This document shows positions 18,308 to 27,685 of a DNA stretch of 64,000 nucleotides, piece after piece. The DNA lies in NCBI RefSeq assembly GCF_016827605.1, contig NZ_JAEPJQ010000003.1:186001-250000 (forward strand), written 5' to 3'. A model generated the notes under the pieces. That model was not told the origin of the DNA. It did not search any database and worked only from the letters and a program-made list of their open reading frames with translations. A program made the translations under genes and the position numbers. Positions within the stretch are counted from its first letter, which is position 1. Every line of letters starts with the position of its first letter. The stretch comes from Hyunsoonleella ulvae. Lineage in GTDB: Bacteria > Bacteroidota > Bacteroidia > Flavobacteriales > Flavobacteriaceae.

Positions 18308-19648
18308 TTAAAAGGTAATGCCTTCTATTTTTTTGAAGTTTTGGATGGCCTTACTATCAGATAGTAAAGATATGTAATGACATACCGAAAGCAAACGTTG
18401 GTAAAGACTTTTTTCACTAAAGTTTATGGTTTTGGGTAACTGCTGTATAATAAGCTTGTCATAATTTGAAGCAGTGCCATTAAAGCTATTATTTACAGCA
18501 TTGGTGTACACTGTAAGGAGTTTGTTAATGATTTGGTATCCAGCAATTTCTTTACCAATCACTTCTTCAGATTGGTAAATATTTTCTATACTTATTTTAA
18601 TGATGTCATTTATTTGGGCTTCAAATTTACTTTTGTCAAGTAGCGCACTATTAAACGTTCCGTTTAGAATGGCATCTTCATGTTTCATGAAAATGTCTAC
18701 AGTGTCTTTAATAAGAGCACCAATGGCAAGGGCACGGAGATATCCTATACGATCTTCTCTGTTGGAAAGGGCATAGTAATTTTCTGGTTTAATGTTCTGG
18801 CGTATTACTTTAGAGAGGTATTCCAAGGCATATTCTTCTGGGATAAGACCAAGGTTAATACCATCTTCAAAATCTATAATAGTATAGCAAATATCGTCTG
18901 CTGCTTCTACTAAATACGCTAGTGGGTGGCGAGAATAACTTAGGTGTGCGTCATTACGTTTTATAAGCCCTAATTCATTGGCCACATCAATAAATGCTTC
19001 CTTTTCAGATTGAAATATACCGTATTTTTTATCTGCAATGTGTTGTGTTGGTTTTTTGGGTAGGGATTCTTTAGGGTACTTTGTAAATGCGCCCAGTGTA
19101 GCGTAGCTTAAACGGAGTCCGCCTTCACGTCCAGCCCTACTTTGTGTAAGGATTTTAAATCCGTTTGCATTTCCTTCAAAATCACAAAGGTCTTGGTATT
19201 CTTTGTCGGTTAACTGGTCTTTGTATTTGTTGCCCTTACCTGTTTTAAAAAACTCCCCTATAGATTTTTCGCCAGAGTGTCCAAAAGGAGGATTACCAAT
19301 ATCATGAGCCAAGGCTGCAGTGGCTACTATGGCACCAAAATCGTTGGCTTGATAACCGTGTATGTTTTGTAAGTGAGGATGTTTTTCTAACACTTTTTGC
19401 CCCACTTGTCTCCCTAGAGAACGTCCAACAACGCTTACCTCCAAACTATGGGTTAAGCGTGTGTGTACAAAGTCGGTTTCAGATAATGGGATAACCTGTG
19501 TTTTGTCTTGTAAACTCCTAAATTCCTGAGAAAATATAATACGATCGTAATCTACCTCGAACCCTAAGCGGGTTTCGTCTTGTTCTTGTCGTAGTCGTTT
19601 ATTGGTGTCGCCAAAGCGCTTTAAGGAGAGCAGTTGTTCCCAGTTCAT
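18308..19648 (-). CDS. dNTP triphosphohydrolase (dGTPase-like, HD domain)
   Basis: This 446-residue protein hydrolyses dNTPs to deoxynucleosides and triphosphate. The HD-domain metal site is clear: RLTHSLEVS (His), then LAHDIGNPPFGHSGE (HD pair and a further His, residues ~110-130), with DDICYTIIDFED later. The start SLKRFGDTNKRLRQEQDETR is typical of the bacterial dGTPase branch. The ATG at 19648 is preferred to a TTG two codons upstream. It stands next to thyA and, further along, a nucleoside transporter, so the local theme is nucleotide-pool control. Confidence 0.93.
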   Translation of the reverse strand: MNWEQLLSLKRFGDTNKRLRQEQDETRLGFEVDYDRIIFSQEFRSLQDKTQVIPLSETDFVHTRLTHSLEVSVVGRSLGRQVGQKVLEKHPHLQNIHGYQANDFGAIVATAALAHDIGNPPFGHSGEKSIGEFFKTGKGNKYKDQLTDKEYQDLCDFEGNANGFKILTQSRAGREGGLRLSYATLGAFTKYPKESLPKKPTQHIADKKYGIFQSEKEAFIDVANELGLIKRNDAHLSYSRHPLAYLVEAADDICYTIIDFEDGINLGLIPEEYALEYLSKVIRQNIKPENYYALSNREDRIGYLRALAIGALIKDTVDIFMKHEDAILNGTFNSALLDKSKFEAQINDIIKISIENIYQSEEVIGKEIAGYQIINKLLTVYTNAVNNSFNGTASNYDKLIIQQLPKTINFSEKSLYQRLLSVCHYISLLSDSKAIQNFKKIEGITF

Positions 19649-19784
19649 AGTCAAAATAAAAGATGAAGCAAGATACTAAAGAATTTGGTTTTGCAAACGT
19701 GTTTTTTCGTTTAATAAACAGTATAAATTTATTATATAATGCTGGTAATGCGTGGTTCTAGTAAAATGTGAATAAGAAGAACGA

Positions 19785-21314
19785 TCAACCAATAATCATC
19801 CCTGCAATAGTGGCTGAGATTAAAGAGGCTATGGTGCCTCCAATAAGGGCTTTAATACCAAATTTAGATAAGGTTTTTCGTTGTCCGGGAGCTAATGATC
19901 CGATGCCTCCTATTTGAATACCTATTGATGCAAAATTAGCAAACCCGCATAGCATGTATGTTGCCATTACTACGGATTTTTGATAGTTTAAATGTAGTGG
20001 ATTAGTAATGTCCTTAAGTTCTACAAGTTGTATATACCCAAGAAATTCACTGGCTGCTAGCTTGATACCTATAAGTTGCCCCATCATCATGGTATCTTCT
20101 TTGGCAACACCTATTAACCACATTAAAGGAGCGAATATTGTTCCCAGTATTGCTTCTAACGATAGGTTGTCGTAGGGACTATTATTGGCTACCCACTCAT
20201 TTATACTACCAATGGAGCCTAATTTAAGTAATCCGTAATTTATCATGGCGATAAATGCAACAAAAACTAGTAACATAGCGGCAACGTTAACTGCTAACTT
20301 TAAACCCTCTGTTGTTCCATTTGCAATAGCATCTAAAATGTTAGATCCTATTTTTTCATTACTCACTTTAACATCAGTATTTACTGGTTTAGTTTGGGGA
20401 TAAAGTATTTTTGAAATCACTATAGCGCCTGGTGCAGCCATAACGGATGCGGCCAATAGGTGACTGGCGAAAAATTCTCTTAACTCTACGTTCTCTCCAC
20501 CTAGGAATTGGATGTAAACAGCCAAAACTCCACCAGCAACCGTTGCCATACCTCCAACCATGACTAATAAGATTTCCGACTTATTCATCTTTTCTAAATA
20601 GGCCTTAATCATTAAAGGTGCTTCTGTTTGCCCCAAGAAAATATTTCCGGCCACACTCAAACTTTCAGCGCCAGATATTCCCAGTATTTTCGTGAGTAGC
20701 CAGGCTAATGCTTTTACTATTTTTTGAATTACACCCAAATAAAACAATACTGAAGTAAGTGCAGAAAAGAATATAATTGTGGGTAATATTGAAACGGCAA
20801 AATTTATTAAGGAACTTTCAATTTCTCCAGAGCCAAATGAGCTAAACAGAAATTTTGTTCCAGCTTCTGTAAACGTTAAAACTTTATTGAATGCTTTGCC
20901 CAAATATTTAAAAATAGCCTTTACAAAAGGTACTTTTAAGATTAGGATAGCGAGTACTAATTGTGATGATAGGCCTACAGCTACGGTTTTCCAATTAATC
21001 GCTTTTTTGTTACTACTAAATAAGTAAGCTATAAAAATAAGCGATAGCATTCCTAAAATACCTCGCCAAAGACTTTCTAAAGAGAAACCCTGACTTGGGA
21101 TAATAGTCGTATTGCTAGTACTCGGAATGGTGGTTTTTGAGTTCTCTCTGGGTATAGAGGTAGTGTCGGCGATGAGTAGCGTGCTGATTTTATCGCTTAC
21201 TTCTTTTGAAACTTCGGTTTTGGTAGTTTCGGTAGTATTAAGGTTGTCTTGAGCAAATAGTGGTGCGCTGCACAAAAATAATATGAAAACAATACCACAT
21301 AAAAATTGCTTCAT
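19785..21314 (-). CDS. Concentrative (CNT-family) nucleoside transporter with signal-like extension
   Basis: This 509-residue inner-membrane protein imports nucleosides with Na+ or H+. The family core (residues ~85-509) contains GNIFLGQTEAPLMIKAYL, then MATVAGGVLAVYIQFLGG, and KEDTMMMGQLIGIKLAASEF, the nucleoside- and ion-binding hairpins. It is longer than the common ~400-residue bacterial form. It adds a Sec-type signal peptide (MKQFLCGIVFILFLCSAPLFAQ) and a Ser/Thr-rich linker (residues 23-80), which would place the linker in the periplasm. It is preceded by the bifunctional-nuclease gene with an eight-base gap, a likely operon. Confidence 0.92.
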   Translation of the reverse strand: MKQFLCGIVFILFLCSAPLFAQDNLNTTETTKTEVSKEVSDKISTLLIADTTSIPRENSKTTIPSTSNTTIIPSQGFSLESLWRGILGMLSLIFIAYLFSSNKKAINWKTVAVGLSSQLVLAILILKVPFVKAIFKYLGKAFNKVLTFTEAGTKFLFSSFGSGEIESSLINFAVSILPTIIFFSALTSVLFYLGVIQKIVKALAWLLTKILGISGAESLSVAGNIFLGQTEAPLMIKAYLEKMNKSEILLVMVGGMATVAGGVLAVYIQFLGGENVELREFFASHLLAASVMAAPGAIVISKILYPQTKPVNTDVKVSNEKIGSNILDAIANGTTEGLKLAVNVAAMLLVFVAFIAMINYGLLKLGSIGSINEWVANNSPYDNLSLEAILGTIFAPLMWLIGVAKEDTMMMGQLIGIKLAASEFLGYIQLVELKDITNPLHLNYQKSVVMATYMLCGFANFASIGIQIGGIGSLAPGQRKTLSKFGIKALIGGTIASLISATIAGMIIG

Positions 21315-21322
21315 AAAAAAAA

Positions 21323-21940
21323 TTAGCGTTTAGAAATTTCATCCCTAATACTTGCAGCCTTTTCGTAATCTTCGTTTAAAACGGCTTCTTCCAAAAGTTG
21401 ATGTAATTCTTCCAAAGATTTTGATGAGTAGTCTTCTTTAGATACTGCAGGTTCTAATTCCCCTGCTAAAATATCATCTACTAACACACTATCTTCGCTA
21501 TCGTCTTCATCTTCTTTTTTGGTGTCTACTTTTAGATAAATACCTGCTTTATCTAATATATTTTTATATGTAAAAATAGGAGCATTAAACCGTAACGCCA
21601 AAGCAATGGCATCACTGGTTCTGGCATCAATAATCTCTTCAATCTTATCACGTTCGCAGATTAAACTAGAATAAAAAACACCATCTACCAATTTGTGAAT
21701 GATAACTTGTTTTACAACAATGTCAAACCTGTCGGCAAAGTTTTTAAACAAATCGTGAGTTAGGGGTCTTGGGGGACGAATTTCCTTTTCTAAAGCAATG
21801 GCAATAGACTGTGCTTCAAAAGCACCGATTACTATGGGTAGCTTTCTATCGCCCTCAATTTCATTCAATATTAAGGCATATGCGCCATTTTGGGTTTGGC
21901 TGTAGGATATGCCTTTTATATTCAATCTTACTAAACTCAT
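21323..21940 (-). CDS. Bifunctional nuclease (DUF151) with C-terminal UVR motif
   Basis: This 205-residue protein has an N-terminal BFN/DUF151 domain (residues 1-135; GDRKLPIVIGAFEAQSIAIA and ARTSDAIALALRFNAPIF). Its C-terminal UvrB/UvrC-type UVR helix hairpin is SLEELHQLLEEAVLNEDYEK and the residues after it (~174-204). An acidic linker (DEDDSEDS) joins them. Family members have nuclease activity in plants and are tied to stress responses; the bacterial role is not settled. It heads a two-gene unit with the nucleoside transporter, consistent with nucleotide salvage from degraded nucleic acid. Confidence 0.9.
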   Translation of the reverse strand: MSLVRLNIKGISYSQTQNGAYALILNEIEGDRKLPIVIGAFEAQSIAIALEKEIRPPRPLTHDLFKNFADRFDIVVKQVIIHKLVDGVFYSSLICERDKIEEIIDARTSDAIALALRFNAPIFTYKNILDKAGIYLKVDTKKEDEDDSEDSVLVDDILAGELEPAVSKEDYSSKSLEELHQLLEEAVLNEDYEKAASIRDEISKR

Positions 21941-21960
21941 ATCTTCATTTAAAAACGCAA

Positions 21961-22033
21961 AGAACTGCTTAAATTACAACTTTACCAACTGTAAAAACAG
22001 TTTTTGGCATGAAATGCTAATTTAAGCAGTTCT
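21961..22033. repeat. Nested inverted repeat between etfA and the nuclease gene
   Basis: Perfect 16-base arms (21961-21976, AGAACTGCTTAAATTA, and its complement at 22018-22033) enclose 41 bases. Those bases contain a second hairpin, AACTGT/ACAGTT followed by T4 on the + strand. The location is the end of the etf transcript and the start of the nuclease-transporter unit. Confidence 0.75.
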
Positions 22034-22067
22034 AGAGTACTTTACAATTTATAAAAGTAAATTATTC

Positions 22068-23024
22068 TTATTGGGCTTTAAAAGCTTTGAGTTTTTCGAT
22101 AAGTTGTGGTACCACTTCAAAAGCATCGCCCACAACACCATAATCTGCAGCTTTAAAGAATGGTGCTTCTGGGTCTGTGTTTACTACAACTTTAACTTTT
22201 GAAGCATTAATTCCAGCTAAATGCTGAATGGCTCCAGAAATTCCAATAGCAATATATAGGTTAGATGCTACAGGTTTACCGGTTTGTCCAACATGTTCAC
22301 TATGAGGTCTCCATCCTAAATCAGATACTGGTTTAGAGCAAGCAGTTGCAGCACCTAAAACATCGGCTAATTCTTCAATCATTCCCCAATTTTCAGGACC
22401 TTTTAAGCCTCGTCCTGCAGAAACCACAATTTCTGCATCAGCGATGGTTACCTTATCTGCGGCTTTGTCTACAGATTCTACTTTTACACCAGATTCTGAA
22501 ATCGTAGACGAAAAATCTTCTGCATTTGCACTACCACTATTTTCAACCAGTCCGAAGGAATTATTAGAAACACCAATAATCTTTGTTTCAGATTGTATTT
22601 CGGTTACCTCGAAGGCTTTATTGGTAAATGCAGAGCGTTTTACCTTAAAAGGACTAGTACTTAATGGTGCTGCTACGACGTTTGATGCGTAACCAGCATT
22701 TAGTCCGATAGCTAAAAGTGGTGCTAGGTATTTGCTGTCTGCACTAGAACTTAAAATTACCACCTGGGCATTTTCACTTTGCGCAGCTTCTGTTAAAACA
22801 CTGGCATAAGTTTTAGCACTAAAGTTGTCTAATGCTGAGTTAGATACTTTTAACACTTTATCTACACCATAATTTCCTAATTCTGATGTGTCTTCAGCGT
22901 TAATAACCACTGCGGTAACTGTTGTGCCTAATTGGCTTGCAACAGCTTTGGCGTAAGATGCCACTTCAAAAGCAGCTTTTTTGAATTTATTTTGTTCTGA
23001 TTCTGTATATACTAAAACTGACAT
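22068..23024 (-). CDS. etfA: Electron transfer flavoprotein alpha subunit
   Basis: This 318-residue subunit carries the FAD that moves electrons from acyl-CoA dehydrogenases to ETF-quinone oxidoreductase. The C-terminal FAD domain (residues ~195-318) shows SAGRGLKGPENWGMIEELAD, then RPHSEHVGQTGKPV and ISGAIQHLAGINASKV. NTDPEAPFFKAADYGVVGD closes the signature. It follows etfB by about 70 bases on the same strand, so the two form the etfBA operon. Confidence 0.97.
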   Translation of the reverse strand: MSVLVYTESEQNKFKKAAFEVASYAKAVASQLGTTVTAVVINAEDTSELGNYGVDKVLKVSNSALDNFSAKTYASVLTEAAQSENAQVVILSSSADSKYLAPLLAIGLNAGYASNVVAAPLSTSPFKVKRSAFTNKAFEVTEIQSETKIIGVSNNSFGLVENSGSANAEDFSSTISESGVKVESVDKAADKVTIADAEIVVSAGRGLKGPENWGMIEELADVLGAATACSKPVSDLGWRPHSEHVGQTGKPVASNLYIAIGISGAIQHLAGINASKVKVVVNTDPEAPFFKAADYGVVGDAFEVVPQLIEKLKAFKAQ

Positions 23025-23094
23025 AATTCTTCAATATTTCAAATTAAAAATTCCAAAATGATATCATTAGGATTTGATTCTTGGTATTTAGGCT

Positions 23095-23841
23095 TTATAT
23101 AACCTTAGCTTCATTATGAAGCAAATCTATCAACGCATCTAAATTATCTGGTGCCACCAATTTAACTGCGCCCTTCGCAGCTGGTTTCTCAAAAGAAACA
23201 GAGGTTGTACCAGCACTAGCATCAACAGGTTCAGCTACCGTTAACGGTTTTTTACGTGCCATCATGATGCCTCTCATGTTAGGAATTTTAAGGTCGCTTT
23301 CTTCCACCAAGCCTTTTTGTCCGCCAATTACTAAAGGCAACGTTGTAGATACAGTTTCTTTACCTCCATCTATTTCGCGAGTTGCAGTTGCAGTTGTACC
23401 ATCTACTTCTAAACCTATACAATTGTTAACAAAATTAGCACCTGTAATACCGGCTAACATCCCAGGCACCATACCGCCATTGTAATCTATAGATTCTCTT
23501 CCGGCTATCACTAAATCGTACCCACCATCTTCAACTACTTTTGCCAATTGTTTAGCAACTGATAAACCATCTGTGGCAGCAGTGTTTACCCTAATTGCAG
23601 CATCAGCACCAATAGCTAGAGCTTTACGTAGTGTAGGTTCGGTTTCAGAACCACCAACATTTACAACGGTTACATTTGCGCCTTGTTTTTCCTTAAACCA
23701 CATGGCTCTAGTTAATCCAAATTCATCATTTGGGTTAATTACATATTGTACACCATTTGTGTCAAATTTTGTATCCCCATCTGTGAAATTAATCTTTGAT
23801 GTGGTGTCTGGAACATGACTTATACAAACTAATATTTTCAT
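23095..23841 (-). CDS. etfB: Electron transfer flavoprotein beta subunit
   Basis: This 248-residue subunit pairs with EtfA. It shows the beta-subunit start KILVCISHVPDTTSKINF, the AMP-binding segment VIAGRESIDYNGGMVPGMLA (residues ~120-140) and the family signature near VEESDLKIPNMRGIMMARKK (~178-200). It heads etfBA and faces pdhB across a 156-base gap that holds an 18-bp palindrome. Electron flow from fatty-acid or branched-chain acyl-CoA oxidation is the expected role. Confidence 0.97.
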   Translation of the reverse strand: MKILVCISHVPDTTSKINFTDGDTKFDTNGVQYVINPNDEFGLTRAMWFKEKQGANVTVVNVGGSETEPTLRKALAIGADAAIRVNTAATDGLSVAKQLAKVVEDGGYDLVIAGRESIDYNGGMVPGMLAGITGANFVNNCIGLEVDGTTATATREIDGGKETVSTTLPLVIGGQKGLVEESDLKIPNMRGIMMARKKPLTVAEPVDASAGTTSVSFEKPAAKGAVKLVAPDNLDALIDLLHNEAKVI

Positions 23842-23907
23842 AAATCTATTTATATTAAAATGTCTTTTTTTTTCGCAGGTACGAAGTTAGGTATTTTATT
23901 TGAAAAA

Positions 23908-23925
23908 TACTATGCATGCATAGTA
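23908..23925. promoter_or_regulatory. 18-bp perfect palindrome in the etfB/pdhB divergent region
   Basis: The sequence TACTATGCATGCATAGTA equals its own complement and lies between the divergent etfB and pdhB genes, upstream of both start sites. It looks like a dimeric-regulator operator. No regulator gene lies next to it, so the binding protein is unknown. Confidence 0.6.
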
Positions 23926-23966
23926 AATTTTTAAATAAATCGTATACTCAAGTAAGCCTTAATTAC

Positions 23967-23974
23967 TATTTTTG
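23967..23974 (+). promoter_or_regulatory. pdhB -7 promoter element
   Basis: TATTTTTG matches TAnnTTTG fully and lies 23 bases before the ATG of the E1 beta gene. No TTG at -33 is obvious. Confidence 0.55.
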
Positions 23975-23997
23975 CAACTCGATTTAAAAGAATGTAA

Positions 23998-24975
23998 ATG
24001 AAGACAATTCAATTCAGGGAAGCGATTTGCGAAGCGATGAGCGAAGAAATGCGCAGAGATGAAAGCGTATATTTAATGGGAGAGGAAGTAGCAGAATATA
24101 ATGGTGCATACAAAGCATCAAAAGGTATGTTGGATGAATTTGGAGATAAGCGTGTTATTGATACACCTATTGCAGAACTTGGTTTTGCGGGTATCGCTGT
24201 AGGATCTACCATGACAGGAAACAGACCAATTGTAGAGTACATGACGTTTAACTTCTCTTTAGTTGGTATTGATCAAATTATAAATAACGCTGCAAAAATA
24301 AGACAAATGTCTGGTGGGCAGTTTAAATGCCCTATAGTGTTTCGTGGGCCAACAGCATCTGCCGGTCAATTAGGAGCTACGCATTCGCAAGCTTTTGAAA
24401 ATTGGTTTGCTAACACGCCAGGACTAAAGGTAGTTGTGCCTTCAAATCCGTATGATGCCAAAGGATTGTTAAAAGCCGCTATACGTGATGACGATCCAGT
24501 TATTTTTATGGAAAGTGAGCAGATGTACGGTGATAAAGGCGAAGTGCCAGAAGGTGAGTACATTTTACCAATTGGTGTTGCAGATATTAAAAGAAAAGGA
24601 GAAGATGTTACCATAGTTTCTTTTGGGAAAATTATTAAAGAGGCATACAAAGCTGCAGATGAATTAGAAAAAGAAGGTATTTCTTGTGAGATTATAGATT
24701 TGCGAACCGTTCGTCCAATGGATAGAAAAGCAATTCTAGAGTCTGTAAAGAAAACTAATAGATTGGTTGTTTTAGAAGAAGCATGGCCTTTTGGAAATGT
24801 TGCTACTGAAATTACTTATTTAGTACAAAGTGAAGCATTTGATTATTTGGATGCACCAGTTGTAAAAATTAATACAGCAGATACACCTGCACCTTATTCG
24901 CCAGTATTACTTAAAGAATGGTTGCCAAATCATGAAGACGTGATCAAGGCTGTAAAAAAGGTAATGTATAAATAA
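23998..24975 (+). CDS. Pyruvate dehydrogenase E1 component, beta subunit
   Basis: This 325-residue protein is the beta chain of an alpha2beta2 E1 2-oxoacid dehydrogenase, which decarboxylates pyruvate with thiamine diphosphate. The pyrimidine-binding domain opens MKTIQFREAICEAMSEEMRR, with GEEVAEYNGAYKASKGM and PIVFRGPTASAGQLGATHSQ. The C-terminal transketolase domain has SCEIIDLRTVRPMD. The form with a separate beta chain is usual in Bacteroidetes. Neither the alpha subunit nor E2 is adjacent, so its assignment to pyruvate rather than branched-chain oxoacids rests on sequence feel (GAYKASKGM, RPIVEYMTFNF). Confidence 0.92.
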   Translation: MKTIQFREAICEAMSEEMRRDESVYLMGEEVAEYNGAYKASKGMLDEFGDKRVIDTPIAELGFAGIAVGSTMTGNRPIVEYMTFNFSLVGIDQIINNAAKIRQMSGGQFKCPIVFRGPTASAGQLGATHSQAFENWFANTPGLKVVVPSNPYDAKGLLKAAIRDDDPVIFMESEQMYGDKGEVPEGEYILPIGVADIKRKGEDVTIVSFGKIIKEAYKAADELEKEGISCEIIDLRTVRPMDRKAILESVKKTNRLVVLEEAWPFGNVATEITYLVQSEAFDYLDAPVVKINTADTPAPYSPVLLKEWLPNHEDVIKAVKKVMYK

Positions 24976-24997
24976 AATAAAATTTTTTACGTTATAT

Positions 24998-25034
24998 AAA
25001 CTTCATCAGCACATTGCTGATGAAGTTTTTTGTT
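24998..25034 (+). terminator. Terminator of the E1 beta gene
   Basis: Perfect 14-base arms (AAACTTCATCAGCA/TGCTGATGAAGTTT) with a CAT loop are followed by a T run, 22 bases after the stop. Confidence 0.92.
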
Positions 25035-25115
25035 ATATGAAGACATCTAATTTTTAAATCTCGTGCAACCTAGGACATGTTTTGTGTGTCTATATTATTG
25101 AGAATTGTGTTTTAA

Positions 25116-27623
25116 ATGAAGATAAAACTACTTTTTGCCCTTTTTCTACTAAATGTTTGCGCTCTTTTGGCGCAAACAAAAGTAAGTGGTTATGTATTTG
25201 ACGAACAAAATCTACCTATTCCATTTGCCAATGTTATATTTTCTGGAACTACAGAAGGCACCATAACCGATGAAAACGGAAAATTCTATTTAGAGTCTGA
25301 TGAAACCCGTGCAGCGCTCACAGTGTCCTTTATAGGTTATGAAACATTGAATGTTACCCTAGAACAAAAAGTAAACTATAATTTAAGATTTGTTTTAAAG
25401 GAAGAAGCCGCACAATTAAACGAAGTGGTTATTGTTTCGGGTAAACAACCAAAAAAGAATAACCCTGCTATAGATATACTTCGTAAAATTTGGGCAAACA
25501 AACGCAGCAATGGGTTAAAGCGATTTAATCAGTATGAGTATGACAAATACGAGAAGGTAGAATTCGATATTAATACCATTGACAGTGCTCTTATAAAAAG
25601 TAAACTGTTTCGGGGAATGGAATTTGTATTTAATCAGGTAGATACCTCAAGGGTAACAGGTAAAACATATCTACCTATGTTTATCAATGAAGCTGTTTCA
25701 ACGGTGTATGGCGATAACATTTTAAACAAACAAAAAGAAGAACTAAGAGGCAATAAAAATTCAGGGTTTAGTGATAACCAAGTTATCATAGATTTTGTAG
25801 ACGACCTGTATTCCGATTTCAATGTATATGATAATTTTTTGAAGTTTTTTGATAAGAGTTTTGTGAGTCCCTTATCTCGAACAGGCATTGGTACTTACAA
25901 TTATGTACTATCTGATAGTAGTTATATTGATAATAAGTGGTGCTACAATATTATTTATTATCCAAGACGTAAAAACGAACTAACGTTTAAAGGTGATTTC
26001 TGGGTAGCCGATACAACTTACGCAGTTAAGGAAATTAACATGCAAGCATCAAAAAGTGCTAATATAAATTGGGTAAAAGACATTTATATAGAGCAAGAGT
26101 TTGAGGTGTTGAATGATTCCCTATTTCTTGTGAAACGCGACTATATGATGAGTGATTTTGCTTTTAATAAAAAAGAAAAGTCCAGAGGAATTTATGGAAA
26201 GCGAACGACGCTTTATGATAATTATAAGTTTGATGAACCAAAGGATAAAAAATTCTACGATAAAGAAGTTTATAATTACGACAAGGATGTGTATGACAGG
26301 GGCGATGAATTTTGGGACAAGAATCGTTTAGAAGCGCTTAATAAAGATGAAAAAGGGGTGTATAAAATGTTAGACACCTTAAAAACCGTTAAGAAATTTA
26401 AGCGTTTGTATAATTTAGGGAGTATTCTTGCATCTGGGTATATTGAGTTTAACTCCCTGCCGTTGGATTACGGGCCTATTTTTTCCACATTTGGGTTTAA
26501 TGACGTGGAAGGTTTGCGTTTAAGAACTGGAGGAAGAACCTATTTTGGACGCAACGATTTATGGCGTTTAGAAGGGTTTTTAGCTTACGGATTTAGAGAC
26601 GATAAGTTTAAATATGGTATTTCTGGAAAGTGGTTATTGGATAAGAAAAACCGATTGATAATTTCAGGTGGTAATCGTCGTGATGTTGAACAAATGGGGG
26701 CGAGTTTAACAAATTCAACAGATGTATTAGGTCGTAGTTTAGCCTCCTCTGCCGTAGTTACGGCAGGTGCTAATGATAAATTGACTTCGATAAATTTAAC
26801 GAGTTTTGCTGTAGAGGCTGAGCCTTTTAGGAATTTGATATTACGTTTAGGAGCAAACTATCGGACGCTAGAGTCTGCATCTCCAACATTTAGTTTAGAT
26901 TATAACTCCCCAACAGGTGTGCAATCTGAAATTAAACAATACGAAACTACGTTTTCACTAGCGTATTTTCCAGGACGAAAAATGACAGGTTTTGGGGTGG
27001 AGCGTAAAACAGCAAATGATGATTTTACACGTGTATTTGCTCAAATTAGTCGTGGGGATAGAAGTATCCTCAATAGCGATTTCGATTATACTAAAGTGCA
27101 GTTTTCTTATTTAAAGCCATGGCAAGTGGGTGGTTTTGGTAGGTTAGCTACATCTATTGAGATTGGTAAAATCTTTGGAGAGGTACCATTAGGGCTTTTA
27201 AATGTAATACCAGGTAACCAAACCTATTTCTCTATCTATAATACCTTTTCGCAACTGGATTTTTATGAGTTTGTATCCGACCAATATGCGTCTTTTCATT
27301 TTGAGCATAATTTCAATGGGCGTTTGTTTTCAAGAATTCCGTTTCTGCGAAAGCTGAATTTAAGAGAAATAGTAAGTGTTCGTGGTGTTATAGCCAGTAT
27401 TTCAGATGAAAACATTGCCTTGAATGATGTTCCTAGCAACCCTGCAAATTTACAGTTAGTGGCACCTAACAGAGAACCTTATTATGAGTATAGCTTAGGT
27501 ATTGGTAATATATTTAAGGTGTTTAGGATCGATTTTAACTTCCGAGGCAATTATAAAGACGATCTACTTTATCCTAATGCTAGAAAGTTTGGGGTAACAG
27601 GTAGTTTTGGATTTTACTTTTAA
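25116..27623 (+). CDS. DUF5686 outer-membrane protein with carboxypeptidase-regulatory domain
   Basis: This 835-residue exported protein has a signal peptide (MKIKLLFALFLLNVCALLAQ). A carboxypeptidase D regulatory-like beta-sandwich follows (residues ~22-100; VSGYVFDEQNLPIPFANVIF and TDENGKFYL). The DUF5686 region comes next, and the C-terminal half looks like a beta-barrel ending NARKFGVTGSFGFYF with a terminal Phe. The family is common in Bacteroidetes and its function is not established. TonB-plug motifs are lacking, so this is not a normal TonB receptor. It is transcribed alone. Confidence 0.88.
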   Translation: MKIKLLFALFLLNVCALLAQTKVSGYVFDEQNLPIPFANVIFSGTTEGTITDENGKFYLESDETRAALTVSFIGYETLNVTLEQKVNYNLRFVLKEEAAQLNEVVIVSGKQPKKNNPAIDILRKIWANKRSNGLKRFNQYEYDKYEKVEFDINTIDSALIKSKLFRGMEFVFNQVDTSRVTGKTYLPMFINEAVSTVYGDNILNKQKEELRGNKNSGFSDNQVIIDFVDDLYSDFNVYDNFLKFFDKSFVSPLSRTGIGTYNYVLSDSSYIDNKWCYNIIYYPRRKNELTFKGDFWVADTTYAVKEINMQASKSANINWVKDIYIEQEFEVLNDSLFLVKRDYMMSDFAFNKKEKSRGIYGKRTTLYDNYKFDEPKDKKFYDKEVYNYDKDVYDRGDEFWDKNRLEALNKDEKGVYKMLDTLKTVKKFKRLYNLGSILASGYIEFNSLPLDYGPIFSTFGFNDVEGLRLRTGGRTYFGRNDLWRLEGFLAYGFRDDKFKYGISGKWLLDKKNRLIISGGNRRDVEQMGASLTNSTDVLGRSLASSAVVTAGANDKLTSINLTSFAVEAEPFRNLILRLGANYRTLESASPTFSLDYNSPTGVQSEIKQYETTFSLAYFPGRKMTGFGVERKTANDDFTRVFAQISRGDRSILNSDFDYTKVQFSYLKPWQVGGFGRLATSIEIGKIFGEVPLGLLNVIPGNQTYFSIYNTFSQLDFYEFVSDQYASFHFEHNFNGRLFSRIPFLRKLNLREIVSVRGVIASISDENIALNDVPSNPANLQLVAPNREPYYEYSLGIGNIFKVFRIDFNFRGNYKDDLLYPNARKFGVTGSFGFYF

Positions 27624-27685
27624 TGAGGTTTTGCTTCAGTTCCGTATTCTTAATAAGTGTCCAAAACTTCATCTTACAAACTGTG

